Assembly: GCF_016862195.1 (NCBI RefSeq)
Contig: NZ_BOMM01000070.1
Span: 31,506-95,505, forward strand
Direction: 5' to 3'
Source of the DNA: Paractinoplanes ferrugineus
Lineage (GTDB): Bacteria > Actinomycetota > Actinomycetes > Mycobacteriales > Micromonosporaceae
Length of the DNA stretch: 64,000 nt
Shown here: in pieces, positions 19,853 to 27,344 of the stretch
Numbering within the stretch: position 1 is the stretch's first letter
How the letters are laid out: every line of letters begins with the position of its first letter
Program-made: the position numbers and the translations under genes
The notes under the pieces: generated by a model
Database searches by the model: none
What the model was told of the DNA's origin: nothing
The model's input: the letters and a program-made list of their open reading frames with translations, nothing else

Positions 19853-20035
19853 CGCTGGCAGGTCTTCGGACTCGTGGGCGTCGGACACGCTCCTACTGGC
19901 CGTCGCTTCCCAGACCCGGGTGGGGTCCAGTGCTTCATGACGGCGGTCGTTCCCACTTACCGCTGCGGGGCAGTCCCGGATTCACACCGGGTTCCCTGTT
20001 GCCTCGACCACCGTGGAGCGATGATCGAACCAGCT
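19853..20035 (-). ncRNA. cobalamin riboswitch 4 (nrdAB leader)
   Basis: Minus strand: GGGAACCCGGTGTGAATCC, GGGACTGCCCCGCAGCGG, GGTCTGGGAAGCGACGGCC and CGAGTCCGAAGACCTGCC. About 135 bases separate it from the nrdA ATG. Confidence 0.93.
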
Positions 20036-20145
20036 GCGATCAACACCATATGTGGGCAAGGGTCGACGCAGGCAACACCAGATGGTGTGTCGGGCGTGTC
20101 GCGTCTCTCCGTCACATACATTCCACCCGATAGTGACTGCGCCCA

Positions 20146-20643
20146 TCAGGCGGCCGCCTCGCCGGCCAGGGCGTCGCGCAGGGCCAGCCGGTGCCGGCGG
20201 CGGATCTCCGCCTGCCGGAACGCCCGGTGGTCGTCCTCGGTCTCGGGCGCGAGCAGGGGCACCGTACGGGGCTTGCCGTCGTCGTCGACAGCGACCATCA
20301 CCAGGTGCGAGGTGACGACGGTGGTGGCCGGGACGGCCCGGTCCCAGCGATCGGCGGTGACCCTGACCGCGACTTCCATCGAGCTGCGTCCGGCCCAGGT
20401 GATCCGGGCGTGCACGTGGACGACGTCCCCGACGCGTACGGCCTGCAGGAAGGCGGTCTCGTCGATGGCCGCGGTGACCGCGGGCCCGTCGGAGTGCCGG
20501 GCCGCGACGACGCCGGCGACCGAGTCGATGAGGTTGAGGATGCGCCCGCCGTGCACTGTGCCCATCAGGTTGGTGTGGTGCTGATCCATGATCTGCGACA
20601 GCGTCATCTCGGAGGCCGCGGGCGGTCGCGCAGGCTGGGTCAT
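20146..20643 (-). CDS. hotdog-fold acyl-CoA thioesterase (YciA/ACOT family)
   Basis: 165 residues. Hotdog pattern SQIMDQHHTNLMGTVHGGRILNLIDSVAGVVAARH (catalytic Asp and the HGG turn), then VGDVVHVHARITWAGRSSMEVAVRV. Hydrolyses acyl-CoA to free acid and CoA in the cytoplasm. ATG 20643 with GGAACGG upstream is chosen. Unusually, a cobalamin riboswitch lies directly upstream on the same strand, so it should be expressed when B12 is short. A role in relieving methylmalonyl- or propionyl-CoA build-up is my inference. Confidence 0.85.
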   Translation of the reverse strand: MTQPARPPAASEMTLSQIMDQHHTNLMGTVHGGRILNLIDSVAGVVAARHSDGPAVTAAIDETAFLQAVRVGDVVHVHARITWAGRSSMEVAVRVTADRWDRAVPATTVVTSHLVMVAVDDDGKPRTVPLLAPETEDDHRAFRQAEIRRRHRLALRDALAGEAAA

Positions 20644-20759
20644 GCAGGTGGCGTCCGTTCCGGGTCGGCCGGCCCGGCGGGCGTGGTCGGGCACGGCGCA
20701 ACCCGTGCCGGAGAGCCCACCCGCGAGGCCGACGGCAACGCACACGCCGACCGTGTGCG

Positions 20760-20895
20760 TGGCGCAGGCAGGTATCCGGACTCGTGCGGTCCCTTCACCG
20801 AGGGGCCGTGCTCACCGTTGCGGGGCAGTCCCGGACTCCCACCGGGTTCCCTCTTGCGTCGCCGCCTCGGTCAGAGGGGGCGAACCAGCGCTGCC
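20760..20895 (-). ncRNA. cobalamin riboswitch 5 (thioesterase leader), compact form
   Basis: Minus strand: GGGAACCCGGTGGGAGTCC, GGGACTGCCCCGCAACGG and CGAGTCCGGATACCTGCCTG. It lacks the long P6 extension (GGTCTGGGAAGCGACGG) of the other copies. The thioesterase start is about 115 bases downstream. Confidence 0.85.
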
Positions 20896-20958
20896 CCGAT
20901 GGTAGCCACCGTCGCCGGTCATGGGCGGCCGGACTGTCGTCCCGAGCACCAGACTCTG

Positions 20959-20975
20959 TTGCGAAGTATTGGCAG
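20959..20975. promoter_or_regulatory. Nur-type operator b (cbiM promoter)
   Basis: TTGC GAAGTATTG GCAG, one mismatch from TTGC-N9-GCAA, 70 bases before the cbiM start. A weaker CTGC-N9-GCTG follows at 20983-20999. Confidence 0.65.
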
Positions 20976-21045
20976 GAGCCAACTGCTGTCAATATGCTGC
21001 CGCTGACCGGGCCTCAAGGGCCGGGAAGGCCTGGGGAGGGCTTCG

Positions 21046-21747
21046 ATGGATGTAGTGGCGATGCACATCGCCAACGGGATCATCAGTGGTCCCGTTTCGG
21101 TGATCTTCATAGTGATAGCGGTGGCCGCGCTCGCGTTCTGTGTGGTGAAGGCGCGCGCCGACCTGGACGACCGGCTGGCGCCGATGGCCGGGCTGGTGGC
21201 GGCGTTCATCTTCGCCGTGCAGATGCTGAATTTCCAGGTGCTGCCGGGTGTCTCGGGGCACCTGCTGGGCGGCACGCTCGCGGTGATCCTGGTCGGGCCG
21301 TGGGTGGGTGCGCTCTGCGTCTCGACCGTGCTGATCGTGCAGTGCCTGCTGTTCGCCGACGGTGGGCTGACGGCGATCGGCCTGAACATCACCAACATGG
21401 CCTTGCTCGGCACGGCGGCCGGCTATCTGCTGGTCGCGGCGTTGCTGCGCATCCTGCCGAAGACGCCCACAAGTCTGGGCGCGGTCGCGTTCATCGCTTC
21501 GGTCGTGTCGGTGGTGGTGGCCTCGCAGGGCTTCGTGCTCGAGTACGCGCTGGGTGGCACGACAGCGCTGTCGCTGCCGTTGATCTCGGGCACGATGGCC
21601 GGCACGCACGTGCTGATCGGTATCGGTGAGGGCCTGATCGCGGCGACCACGGTCGTCACCGTGGCCAGGGTCCGGCCCGATCTGGTGTACGCCCTGCGCC
21701 GTTTCCGTAAGCCCGTCACGACCAGCGGGATCGGAGCGACCGCGTGA
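21046..21747 (+). CDS. cbiM: CbiM/NikM-type nickel/cobalt ECF transporter substrate-specific membrane protein
   Basis: 233 residues, about 7 spans. It contains MHIANGII near the N-terminus (the Met-His that binds metal after processing) and GVSGHLLGG (the second His site). ATG 21046 is well placed after GGGGAGGG, which leaves five residues (MDVVA) before the Met-His; ATG 21061 would start exactly at MHI. Imports Ni(II) or Co(II). Nur-type operator b is upstream. No CbiO/CbiQ gene follows. Confidence 0.88.
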   Translation: MDVVAMHIANGIISGPVSVIFIVIAVAALAFCVVKARADLDDRLAPMAGLVAAFIFAVQMLNFQVLPGVSGHLLGGTLAVILVGPWVGALCVSTVLIVQCLLFADGGLTAIGLNITNMALLGTAAGYLLVAALLRILPKTPTSLGAVAFIASVVSVVVASQGFVLEYALGGTTALSLPLISGTMAGTHVLIGIGEGLIAATTVVTVARVRPDLVYALRRFRKPVTTSGIGATA

Positions 21748-22088
21748 GCCGGCGTCTGGGTTGGTTCATCGCCGGCGGCCTGCTCGTGGCCCTGCTGCTC
21801 GCCGGTGTGGTCAGTAATTTCGCGTCCGGCAGCCCGGACGGGCTGGACGCCACCGCTCGGGAGGGCTGCACCTTCAACGCCGATGACGAGATCACCGGCG
21901 GCACGTGCATGCTGCAGCAGGAGGGCGAGCACCAGATGGGTGACAGCCCGCTGGCCGACTACGGCGTCCGCGGCGTGGACAACAGCTTCCTGTCGACTGC
22001 CCTCGCCGGCACGGCCGGGGTGCTGATCACCTTCGCCGTGGGCGCGGGGGCCTTCTGGTTGGTGCGCCGCCGCGATCAGAAAGTTTGA
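21744..22088 (+). CDS. cbiN: CbiN/PDGLE-domain partner of CbiM
   Basis: 114 residues with membrane spans at both ends and the PDGLE-type motif SGSPDGLDATA and DYGVRGVDNSFLSTALAGTAG between them. GTG 21744 overlaps the cbiM stop by GTGA. In other bacteria CbiMN is the minimal metal-specific unit and can show basal transport without the ATPase. Confidence 0.85.
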   Translation: MSRRLGWFIAGGLLVALLLAGVVSNFASGSPDGLDATAREGCTFNADDEITGGTCMLQQEGEHQMGDSPLADYGVRGVDNSFLSTALAGTAGVLITFAVGAGAFWLVRRRDQKV

Positions 22089-22102
22089 TCGCCCCACCTT
22101 GT

Positions 22103-22119
22103 TGCATCAGTATGGCAAT
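22103..22119. promoter_or_regulatory. Nur-type operator c, position unexplained
   Basis: TTGC ATCAGTATG GCAA, a perfect dyad. It lies 15 bases after cbiN and 105 bases beyond the 3' end of the convergent fur gene, so it is not in front of any recognised gene. An antisense or small RNA promoter is possible. Confidence 0.65.
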
Positions 22120-22223
22120 TGCTAGAAGATGGCAGATGGAACGGGTGTTGCGTGGCCGTGACCCGTCGTTCCGTGACTGAGGGCGTTCCGTTGCGATGAT
22201 CCAGCATGCGGGGCGCCCTCAGG

Positions 22224-22661
22224 TCACGCAGCGGTGCACTTCTCGCACAGGCCGGTGAGTGTGACGCTACTGCTGTCGAACGTGAAGCCGGTGGCGGCCG
22301 TGGCGGAGGCGAGCGCCGGCGCGATCGCCGCGGCCGGGATCTCGGCCTCGTTGCCGCAGTGGGAGCAGATGGCGTGGTGGTGCGGGAGGTCGGCCATGCC
22401 GTATCGGGCCTCGCCCTGGCGGCCGAGGATGTGCACGACGTGTTCGTCGGCCAGCGCGAGCAGGATCCGGTGCACGGTCGACCGGTCGATCTGCGGGAAC
22501 CGGGCGCTGACCTGGTCATGGGCCTGCTGCACGGACAGGTGCTCGTCGGTGGCGAGCAATGCCTCGACGACCGCGCCCTTCGCGACGGTCCAGCGACGCC
22601 CGGCCGCGCGCACCTGGTCGCGGACCGCGCTCAGCCTGTCCAGTTGCCGTGCCCCTACCAC
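22224..22661 (-). CDS. Fur-family metalloregulator 1 (Nur/Zur-like)
   Basis: About 145 residues from GTG 22661; GTG 22673 or TTG 22697 are alternatives. Winged helix LSAVRDQVRAAGRRWTVAKGAVVEALL and DRSTVHRILLALADEHVVH, metal region DLPHHHAICSHCG, and a C-terminal CEKC, giving two CxxC pairs for a structural zinc. Represses target promoters when loaded with its metal. Lies beside cbiMN and other nickel genes, so it is a candidate reader of the TTGC-N9-GCAA boxes. A second family member is at 29916; sequence alone does not decide which is Nur. Confidence 0.85.
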   Translation of the reverse strand: MVGARQLDRLSAVRDQVRAAGRRWTVAKGAVVEALLATDEHLSVQQAHDQVSARFPQIDRSTVHRILLALADEHVVHILGRQGEARYGMADLPHHHAICSHCGNEAEIPAAAIAPALASATAATGFTFDSSSVTLTGLCEKCTAA

Positions 22662-22759
22662 GATCCACCTCACGTTCTGTTCGCCGGCCGGGCCCAACGG
22701 TAGCGCTCGACCGTCGCAGCCGGCTCACGGCCACTCCGCAGGAAGCAGGTGCCACCGGC

Positions 22760-23404
22760 ATGATCGCTATCCGCCCGGTCTCCGCCGCGCAACTGTGCGA
22801 CCTGCAGGACCGCCTCGAGCCGGTCTACCGGCAGTGCTTCTCCGCCCCGCCGTGGAACGAGACAGACGAGGAGATCGCGGACTACCCCGCCCGGCTGGCC
22901 CGCCACACCGGCCACCCCGGGTCGTACGGCTTCGTGGCTGAGGAGGGCGCGGAGCTCGCCGGGGCGATCTACGGCTGGCCTGCCCCGGCGTGTCTTCCCG
23001 AGGCGAGCGCGTTCGATCTGGCCGTCCGCGACGCGGTGTCCCCGGCGGTCGCGGCGCTGCTGGTCGCTCCGGCCGTGGTGGTGGCCGAGCTGATGGTCGC
23101 TCCCGCGTTCCACCGCCGCGGCATCGGCCGCACGTTGCTGGCGGAGTACGTGGCGGGCCGTTCCCGGGCCTGGCTGGCCACCCATCCCGGGGCGGGTGCG
23201 GTCGCCCTCTACGAGAGCGAAGGCTGGGTCCGGCGGGCCGCCTACGTGGCGTCCGGTACGCCGCTGGTCCTCTACACCTACCAAGCGTCGCCGCCGCGGG
23301 ATACGCCCGCGCTGCCGGCCCCGGGCCAAGGATCCGCGTGCGGGCCCGTCCGCCGACGCTCGGCGACGCGGCCGAATCGCCGCCCGCCGTCCCGGCCCGT
23401 CTAG
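22760..23404 (+). CDS. GNAT-family acetyltransferase, paralogue of the nik-operon protein
   Basis: 214 residues. GNAT core VVVAELMVAPAFHRRGIGRTLL and AVALYESEGWVRRAAY. The N-terminal motif VYRQCFSAPPWNET matches the protein at 10845. ATG 22760 with GGAAGCAGG upstream, divergent from fur1. The last 40 residues are a Pro/Arg-rich tail (PALPAPGQGSACGPVRRR) beyond the GNAT fold, possibly extended by loss of an earlier stop. Substrate unknown. Confidence 0.7.
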   Translation: MIAIRPVSAAQLCDLQDRLEPVYRQCFSAPPWNETDEEIADYPARLARHTGHPGSYGFVAEEGAELAGAIYGWPAPACLPEASAFDLAVRDAVSPAVAALLVAPAVVVAELMVAPAFHRRGIGRTLLAEYVAGRSRAWLATHPGAGAVALYESEGWVRRAAYVASGTPLVLYTYQASPPRDTPALPAPGQGSACGPVRRRSATRPNRRPPSRPV

Positions 23405-23479
23405 GACCGGGCCGTCGGCGGAGCCAGGACACCCACTCGTCGATCGGCCCGCGGCGTCACGCGACGGGCGGGCGCTACA

Positions 23480-24142
23480 TCACACGCGCCCGGTGATCAG
23501 GTACTGCGTCTGCACCTCGTGATTCGGGGCGACGCCGTACTTCTGATCGAGCTCCAGGATCGAGGTGAGCGGGGTGACCGTCACTTCGGTGAGACCGGCC
23601 CTCTCCAGCACGGCGGCGGTCTGATTGATCGAGGTGGCGGTGGCCAGGGGGAGAGCCGCCCACACCTCGGCATCGTAGAAGTCGGTGCCGCCCTCTGGGA
23701 ACCAGGTGCTGTCCACCACGGCGACAGTGCCGCCGGGGCGCAGCAACCGGATCCAGTCGGCCACCGCCGTCTCCGGCTCGCGCAGGGTCCACATGACATA
23801 GCGTCCGGTCACCGCATCGAAGCTGTCGTCCGGGAACTCGGGGCTTACGGCGTCACCGAGCCGGAATTCCGGGGCCGGGTAAGCCGATCGGGCCTGGGCC
23901 AGCATGCCCTCGGACAGGTCGATGCCGATCACCCGGTGGCCGAGGCCGGCCAGGACACCCGCGACCTGGCCGCTGCCGGTGCCGACGTCGAGCACATCGG
24001 CAGGCCCGGCCGGTAGGGCGGAACTCCAGATCTGCGACCACGCCCGGGTGTCGTCGGCCAGCCGGTCGGGCCGGCGCTGGTACTCCGCGTAGGTGGGGGC
24101 CCGGCCGGTCCAGTAGGTGTTGATGCGCTCCTGTGCGGTCAT
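23480..24142 (-). CDS. class I SAM-dependent methyltransferase in a metal-transport operon
   Basis: 220 residues. Motif I VLDVGTGSGQVAG, motif II acidic residue VIGIDLSEGM, then FDAVTGRYVMWTL and LRPGGTVAVVD. ATG 24142 overlaps the ATPase stop by ATGA, so it is the fourth gene of the operon permease-SBP-ATPase-methyltransferase. Substrate unknown; methyltransferases next to nickel/cobalt chelate importers may process the imported ligand, but this is inference. Confidence 0.8.
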   Translation of the reverse strand: MTAQERINTYWTGRAPTYAEYQRRPDRLADDTRAWSQIWSSALPAGPADVLDVGTGSGQVAGVLAGLGHRVIGIDLSEGMLAQARSAYPAPEFRLGDAVSPEFPDDSFDAVTGRYVMWTLREPETAVADWIRLLRPGGTVAVVDSTWFPEGGTDFYDAEVWAALPLATATSINQTAAVLERAGLTEVTVTPLTSILELDQKYGVAPNHEVQTQYLITGRV

Positions 24143-24909
24143 GCGACGGTCTCCTCCAGGGGCTGGAACAACAGGTGCAGGTGTCCGTCGAGGTCGAGCC
24201 GCTTGATGCCGATGCCGTAGACGGGCTCGAGGATGGCCGGGTCGAGGACCTCGTCGACCGGGCCGGCGGCGGCCACCCCGCCCGTGCCGAGCAGGACGAG
24301 GTCGTCGCAGTAGCGGGCGGCCAGGTTGAGGTCGTGCAGCACGACCACTGAACAGGTGCCCAGACCGCGGACCAGGGCCAGAACCTCGTGCTGGTAGCGG
24401 ATGTCGAGGTGGTTGGTCGGTTCGTCGAGCAGCAGGTGGGTGGCCTGCTGGGCCAGCGCCCGGGCGATCAGCACCCGCTGGCGCTCTCCGCCCGACAGGC
24501 CGCCGAAGGCGCGCGGCCCGAGGTGGGTGGCGCCGACCCGGGCCAGGCACCGGGCGGCGATCTCGTGGTCGGCGCGGCCGGTGCGCTGGAACGTCGACAG
24601 GTGCGGGCCCCGGCCGAGCAAGACCATCTCGGCCACCGTCAGGGCCGTTTCGCCGCCGGTCTCCTGTACCACCACGGCCATCCGCAGCGCGGCCTCGCGC
24701 GGGCTGAGCGCGGTCAAAGCGGAGCCGTCCACCGTGACCGAGCCGGTGGGACTGCGCAGGGCGCCGTACAGCAACCGCAACAGGGTGGTCTTACCGCTGC
24801 CGTTCGGGCCGATCAGACCCAGGACCCGGCCCGGTTGGGCGGTGACGCTGACCCCGTCGATCACGGGGTTGGCGCCGTAGCGCCAGGACACCCCGTGGGC
24901 CTTGATCAC
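24139..24909 (-). CDS. FecE/BtuD-type ABC ATPase, second metal-chelate importer
   Basis: 256 residues. Walker A GPNGSGKTT, signature LSGGERQRVLIARAL, Walker B LLLDEPTNHLD, H-loop VLHDLN. GTG 24909 overlaps the binding-protein stop. Same family as btuD at 2551 but under a Nur-type box instead of a riboswitch. Confidence 0.88.
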   Translation of the reverse strand: MIKAHGVSWRYGANPVIDGVSVTAQPGRVLGLIGPNGSGKTTLLRLLYGALRSPTGSVTVDGSALTALSPREAALRMAVVVQETGGETALTVAEMVLLGRGPHLSTFQRTGRADHEIAARCLARVGATHLGPRAFGGLSGGERQRVLIARALAQQATHLLLDEPTNHLDIRYQHEVLALVRGLGTCSVVVLHDLNLAARYCDDLVLLGTGGVAAAGPVDEVLDPAILEPVYGIGIKRLDLDGHLHLLFQPLEETVA

Positions 24910-25868
24910 GCGCCCGCCTTGAACCGCTCGACGATCTTCTCCAAGCCGTCGATCGACAGCGGTGAGGGTGGCTCGGTGAAGTTGAACAGCTGCGGCATCA
25001 CGTTCTTGTTCTGGACAGCTTTGAGTTTCTCGGCGCCGGGCAGCCCGGTCAGAGCCTGTTCCACCTTGGCCGGGTCGCCGTCGCTGTAGAGCAGGATCAG
25101 CACGTCGGGGTTGCGGCCGAGCAGTTCCTCCAGGGTGACCTCGAAGACGCGTTCCTTGCTGTCGCCGAACACGTTCTTGAAGCCGGCCGCCTCCAACTGC
25201 GGGTGCGCCATGCTCGTCGACCCGTACGCGTAGGTGACGCCGCCGCCGACGGTCGGGTACAGCACCGCCGCCGTACGTCCGTTCCCGTCGCTCTTGATCT
25301 TGGTCATGCGGTCCTTGAGAGCGGTGACCGCGGTGGCCGCCTCAGCGGTGCGGCCGAACACCTTTCCGTACGTCTGCATCTGCCGGTAGATGTCGTCGAA
25401 GCTCGGCACCGCGGTGTTGTTCTCACACAACGCGGGCTCCTCCAGGAGCGGGATGTCCACCGCGGAGAGCGTGTCACGGGACAGGTTGTCGACCTCGCCG
25501 AACACCAGGTCGGGCTGCTGGCTGATGACGACCTCTTTGGAGATCTGCAGGTGGCCGCTGGTGTCGGTCTTGTCGGTCAGCAGCGGGATCTTGTCGAGCT
25601 CGGCCAGCGTCGCCGCGTCGTAGTACGCCTTCGGGTACTGCCCGGCGCGGGCGGTGACCCGGTCCAGCACGCCGAGGTCGTGCAAGTAGGGGACGGCGGC
25701 GCTCTTGAGCAGCACGGTCCGCTCGGGGGCTTTGTCGAAGGTGACGTCGACGCCGCAGTTGGTGACCGTCACCGGATAGCCGGCACCGGCCGCGGCCTCA
25801 CTGTCGTCTGCCGCCGCGCCGCAGCCGGCGACCAGCAGCAGGGTGGCGAACCAGAAAGCCTTCTTCAT
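24906..25868 (-). CDS. metal-chelate-binding lipoprotein (class III SBP)
   Basis: 320 residues. Lipobox LLVAGCG near residue 16. Starts the mature domain with YPVTVTNCGVDVTFDKAPERTVLLKSAAVPYLHDLGV; two Cys (NCGVD and ALCENNT) may form a disulfide. Later RNPDVLILLYSDGDP. Likely receptor for a chelated metal; the Nur-type operator argues for nickel or cobalt rather than ferric siderophore. Confidence 0.82.
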   Translation of the reverse strand: MKKAFWFATLLLVAGCGAAADDSEAAAGAGYPVTVTNCGVDVTFDKAPERTVLLKSAAVPYLHDLGVLDRVTARAGQYPKAYYDAATLAELDKIPLLTDKTDTSGHLQISKEVVISQQPDLVFGEVDNLSRDTLSAVDIPLLEEPALCENNTAVPSFDDIYRQMQTYGKVFGRTAEAATAVTALKDRMTKIKSDGNGRTAAVLYPTVGGGVTYAYGSTSMAHPQLEAAGFKNVFGDSKERVFEVTLEELLGRNPDVLILLYSDGDPAKVEQALTGLPGAEKLKAVQNKNVMPQLFNFTEPPSPLSIDGLEKIVERFKAGA

Positions 25869-25879
25869 GGGCGAACCTC

Positions 25880-26965
25880 TCAGGAACCGGTGGCGTGCAG
25901 GCGGCGGATCAGGATCAGCAGGAAGGGGGCACCGAGCAGCGCGGTGATGATGCCGATCGGGATCTCCTGCGGGGCCAGCAGGACGCGGGCGATGACGTCG
26001 GCCCAGATCAGCAGGATCGCGCCGAGCAGGGCGGCAACCGGCACGACGCGGACATGGGTCGCGCCGACCAGCCGGCGGGCCAGGTGCGGCACGACGAGCC
26101 CCACGAAGCCGATGCTGCCGGACGCGGAGACGAGCACGCCGACGCAGAGCGACACGATGACCAGCAGCCGCATCCGGAACCGGTCGGGGGACAGGCCGAG
26201 GGTGTGGGCGGTCTCGTCGCCGATGGCCAGGGCGTCCAGCTTGCGGCCGACGACCGTCAGGTAGAGCGTGGTGCCGCCGATCACCAGGGTGGCCACGGTC
26301 AGCAACGCGTCCCACCGGGCGAGGCCCAGAGAGCCGAGCAGCCAGAACATCACCGACCGGGCGCCTTCGGCCGAGCCGGACGCGAAGATGAGGAAGCTGG
26401 TCGTCGCATACAGCGCATAGCCGACGGCGACTCCGGACAGCAGCAGCCGGATCGAGGTGACCCGTCCGCCGCTGCGGGCGATCAGGAAGACCAGCAGGGA
26501 GGCGGCCAGCGCGCCGAGGAAGGCGCTGGTCGACAGGGCGTACTGGCCGAACCCGGCGCCCGCTCCGAACAGGATGGCGGCGGCGGCGCCGCTGGAGGCG
26601 CCCGAGTTGATGCCCAGCAGGTAGGGATCGGCGAGCACGTTACGCACCATGGCCTGCAGGGCGACGCCGCTGACGGCCAGACCCGCGCCGACCAGGACGC
26701 CGAGCAGTACCCGGGGCAGCCGGACCTGCCAGACGATCGCTTCCTGGGGCGGCGTCCAGGTGGTCTCACCCAGGCCGAAGAGCTGGTGGACGATGATCCG
26801 GGCGACGGTGGCCGGGGCGATCGCGATCGCCCCCGTGCCGACCGCGACCACGCCGGTGACCACCAGGCCCAGGGTCAGCACGGACAACCAGAACGCGGTT
26901 CGCCGGCGCTGTGCGCCGACTCCCAGCACGTCGTGCTCCCGAACCTCCGAGAGGACGGTGGACAC
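25880..26965 (-). CDS. FecCD-type ABC permease, second metal-chelate importer
   Basis: 361 residues, about 10 spans. VRLPRVLLGVLVGAGLAVSG, NVLADPYLLGINSGASSGAA, SIGFVGLVVPHLARRL and EIPIGIITALLGAPFLLIL are all family blocks. GTG 26965 follows GGGGGT. First gene of the operon, 31 bases downstream of operator d. Confidence 0.88.
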   Translation of the reverse strand: MSTVLSEVREHDVLGVGAQRRRTAFWLSVLTLGLVVTGVVAVGTGAIAIAPATVARIIVHQLFGLGETTWTPPQEAIVWQVRLPRVLLGVLVGAGLAVSGVALQAMVRNVLADPYLLGINSGASSGAAAAILFGAGAGFGQYALSTSAFLGALAASLLVFLIARSGGRVTSIRLLLSGVAVGYALYATTSFLIFASGSAEGARSVMFWLLGSLGLARWDALLTVATLVIGGTTLYLTVVGRKLDALAIGDETAHTLGLSPDRFRMRLLVIVSLCVGVLVSASGSIGFVGLVVPHLARRLVGATHVRVVPVAALLGAILLIWADVIARVLLAPQEIPIGIITALLGAPFLLILIRRLHATGS

Positions 26966-26995
26966 CCATGACCCCCAAACACCTCGTCATGGCTA

Positions 26996-27012
26996 TTGCC
27001 AAGACATGGCAA
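26996..27012. promoter_or_regulatory. Nur-type operator d (second FecCD importer)
   Basis: TTGC CAAGACATG GCAA, a perfect TTGC-N9-GCAA dyad 31 bases before the permease start. Confidence 0.75.
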
Positions 27013-27063
27013 GAACGTAACAGGGTGATCGGTCAGGGGTACAGGGCTCGATTCTGTGGCGAT

Positions 27064-27339
27064 TCACTCAGCCGGTGCGGGCGGGCCGCTGAGCGCCGCG
27101 GCGGCGATGTGCAGACTCAGCTCTTGCACCAGCTCGTCCATGCTCTGATCGGTCTGCGCGCGCAGAATGCTCAGGGCCAGCTGGGCCAGCAGTTCGAAGG
27201 CGCGGGTGCGGGCCTGTTCGTCGGGGAAGGCGGCCAGCAGTTCCTGGGCGCCGGCGAGGTCACCGCGGTGTTTGGCCGCGATGACCCCGGCGGCGCGCTG
27301 GGCGCCGGCGAAGACAGATGCCGCGTCGGCGTCGCTCAT
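27064..27339 (-). CDS. small helical protein downstream of sodF
   Basis: 91 residues, Ala/Gln-rich and predicted helical (SDADAASVFAGAQRAAGVIAAKHRGDLAGAQELLAAFP, then FELLAQLALSILRAQ). It starts 5 bases after the sodF stop, so it is co-transcribed with it. No family recognised; no metal-binding motif visible. Confidence 0.6.
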   Translation of the reverse strand: MSDADAASVFAGAQRAAGVIAAKHRGDLAGAQELLAAFPDEQARTRAFELLAQLALSILRAQTDQSMDELVQELSLHIAAAALSGPPAPAE

Positions 27340-27344
27340 CGCCG

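Noticed and set aside
18326..20584. 752-residue plus-strand frame opposite nrdA and riboswitch 4
   Set aside because: Antisense frame created by high GC; composition is Arg/Gly/Val/Leu-rich without domains, and nrdA on the other strand has every expected motif.
5772..24142. a biosynthetic gene cluster for a metallophore
   Set aside because: Two GNATs and one methyltransferase are present but no synthase (nicotianamine-like, NRPS, opine dehydrogenase), so only a ligand-processing idea is kept as a finding.
25203..26971. two plus-strand frames (353 and 358 residues) opposite the second FecBCD importer
   Set aside because: Shadows of permease and binding-protein genes; Gln/Arg/Gly-rich without family features.
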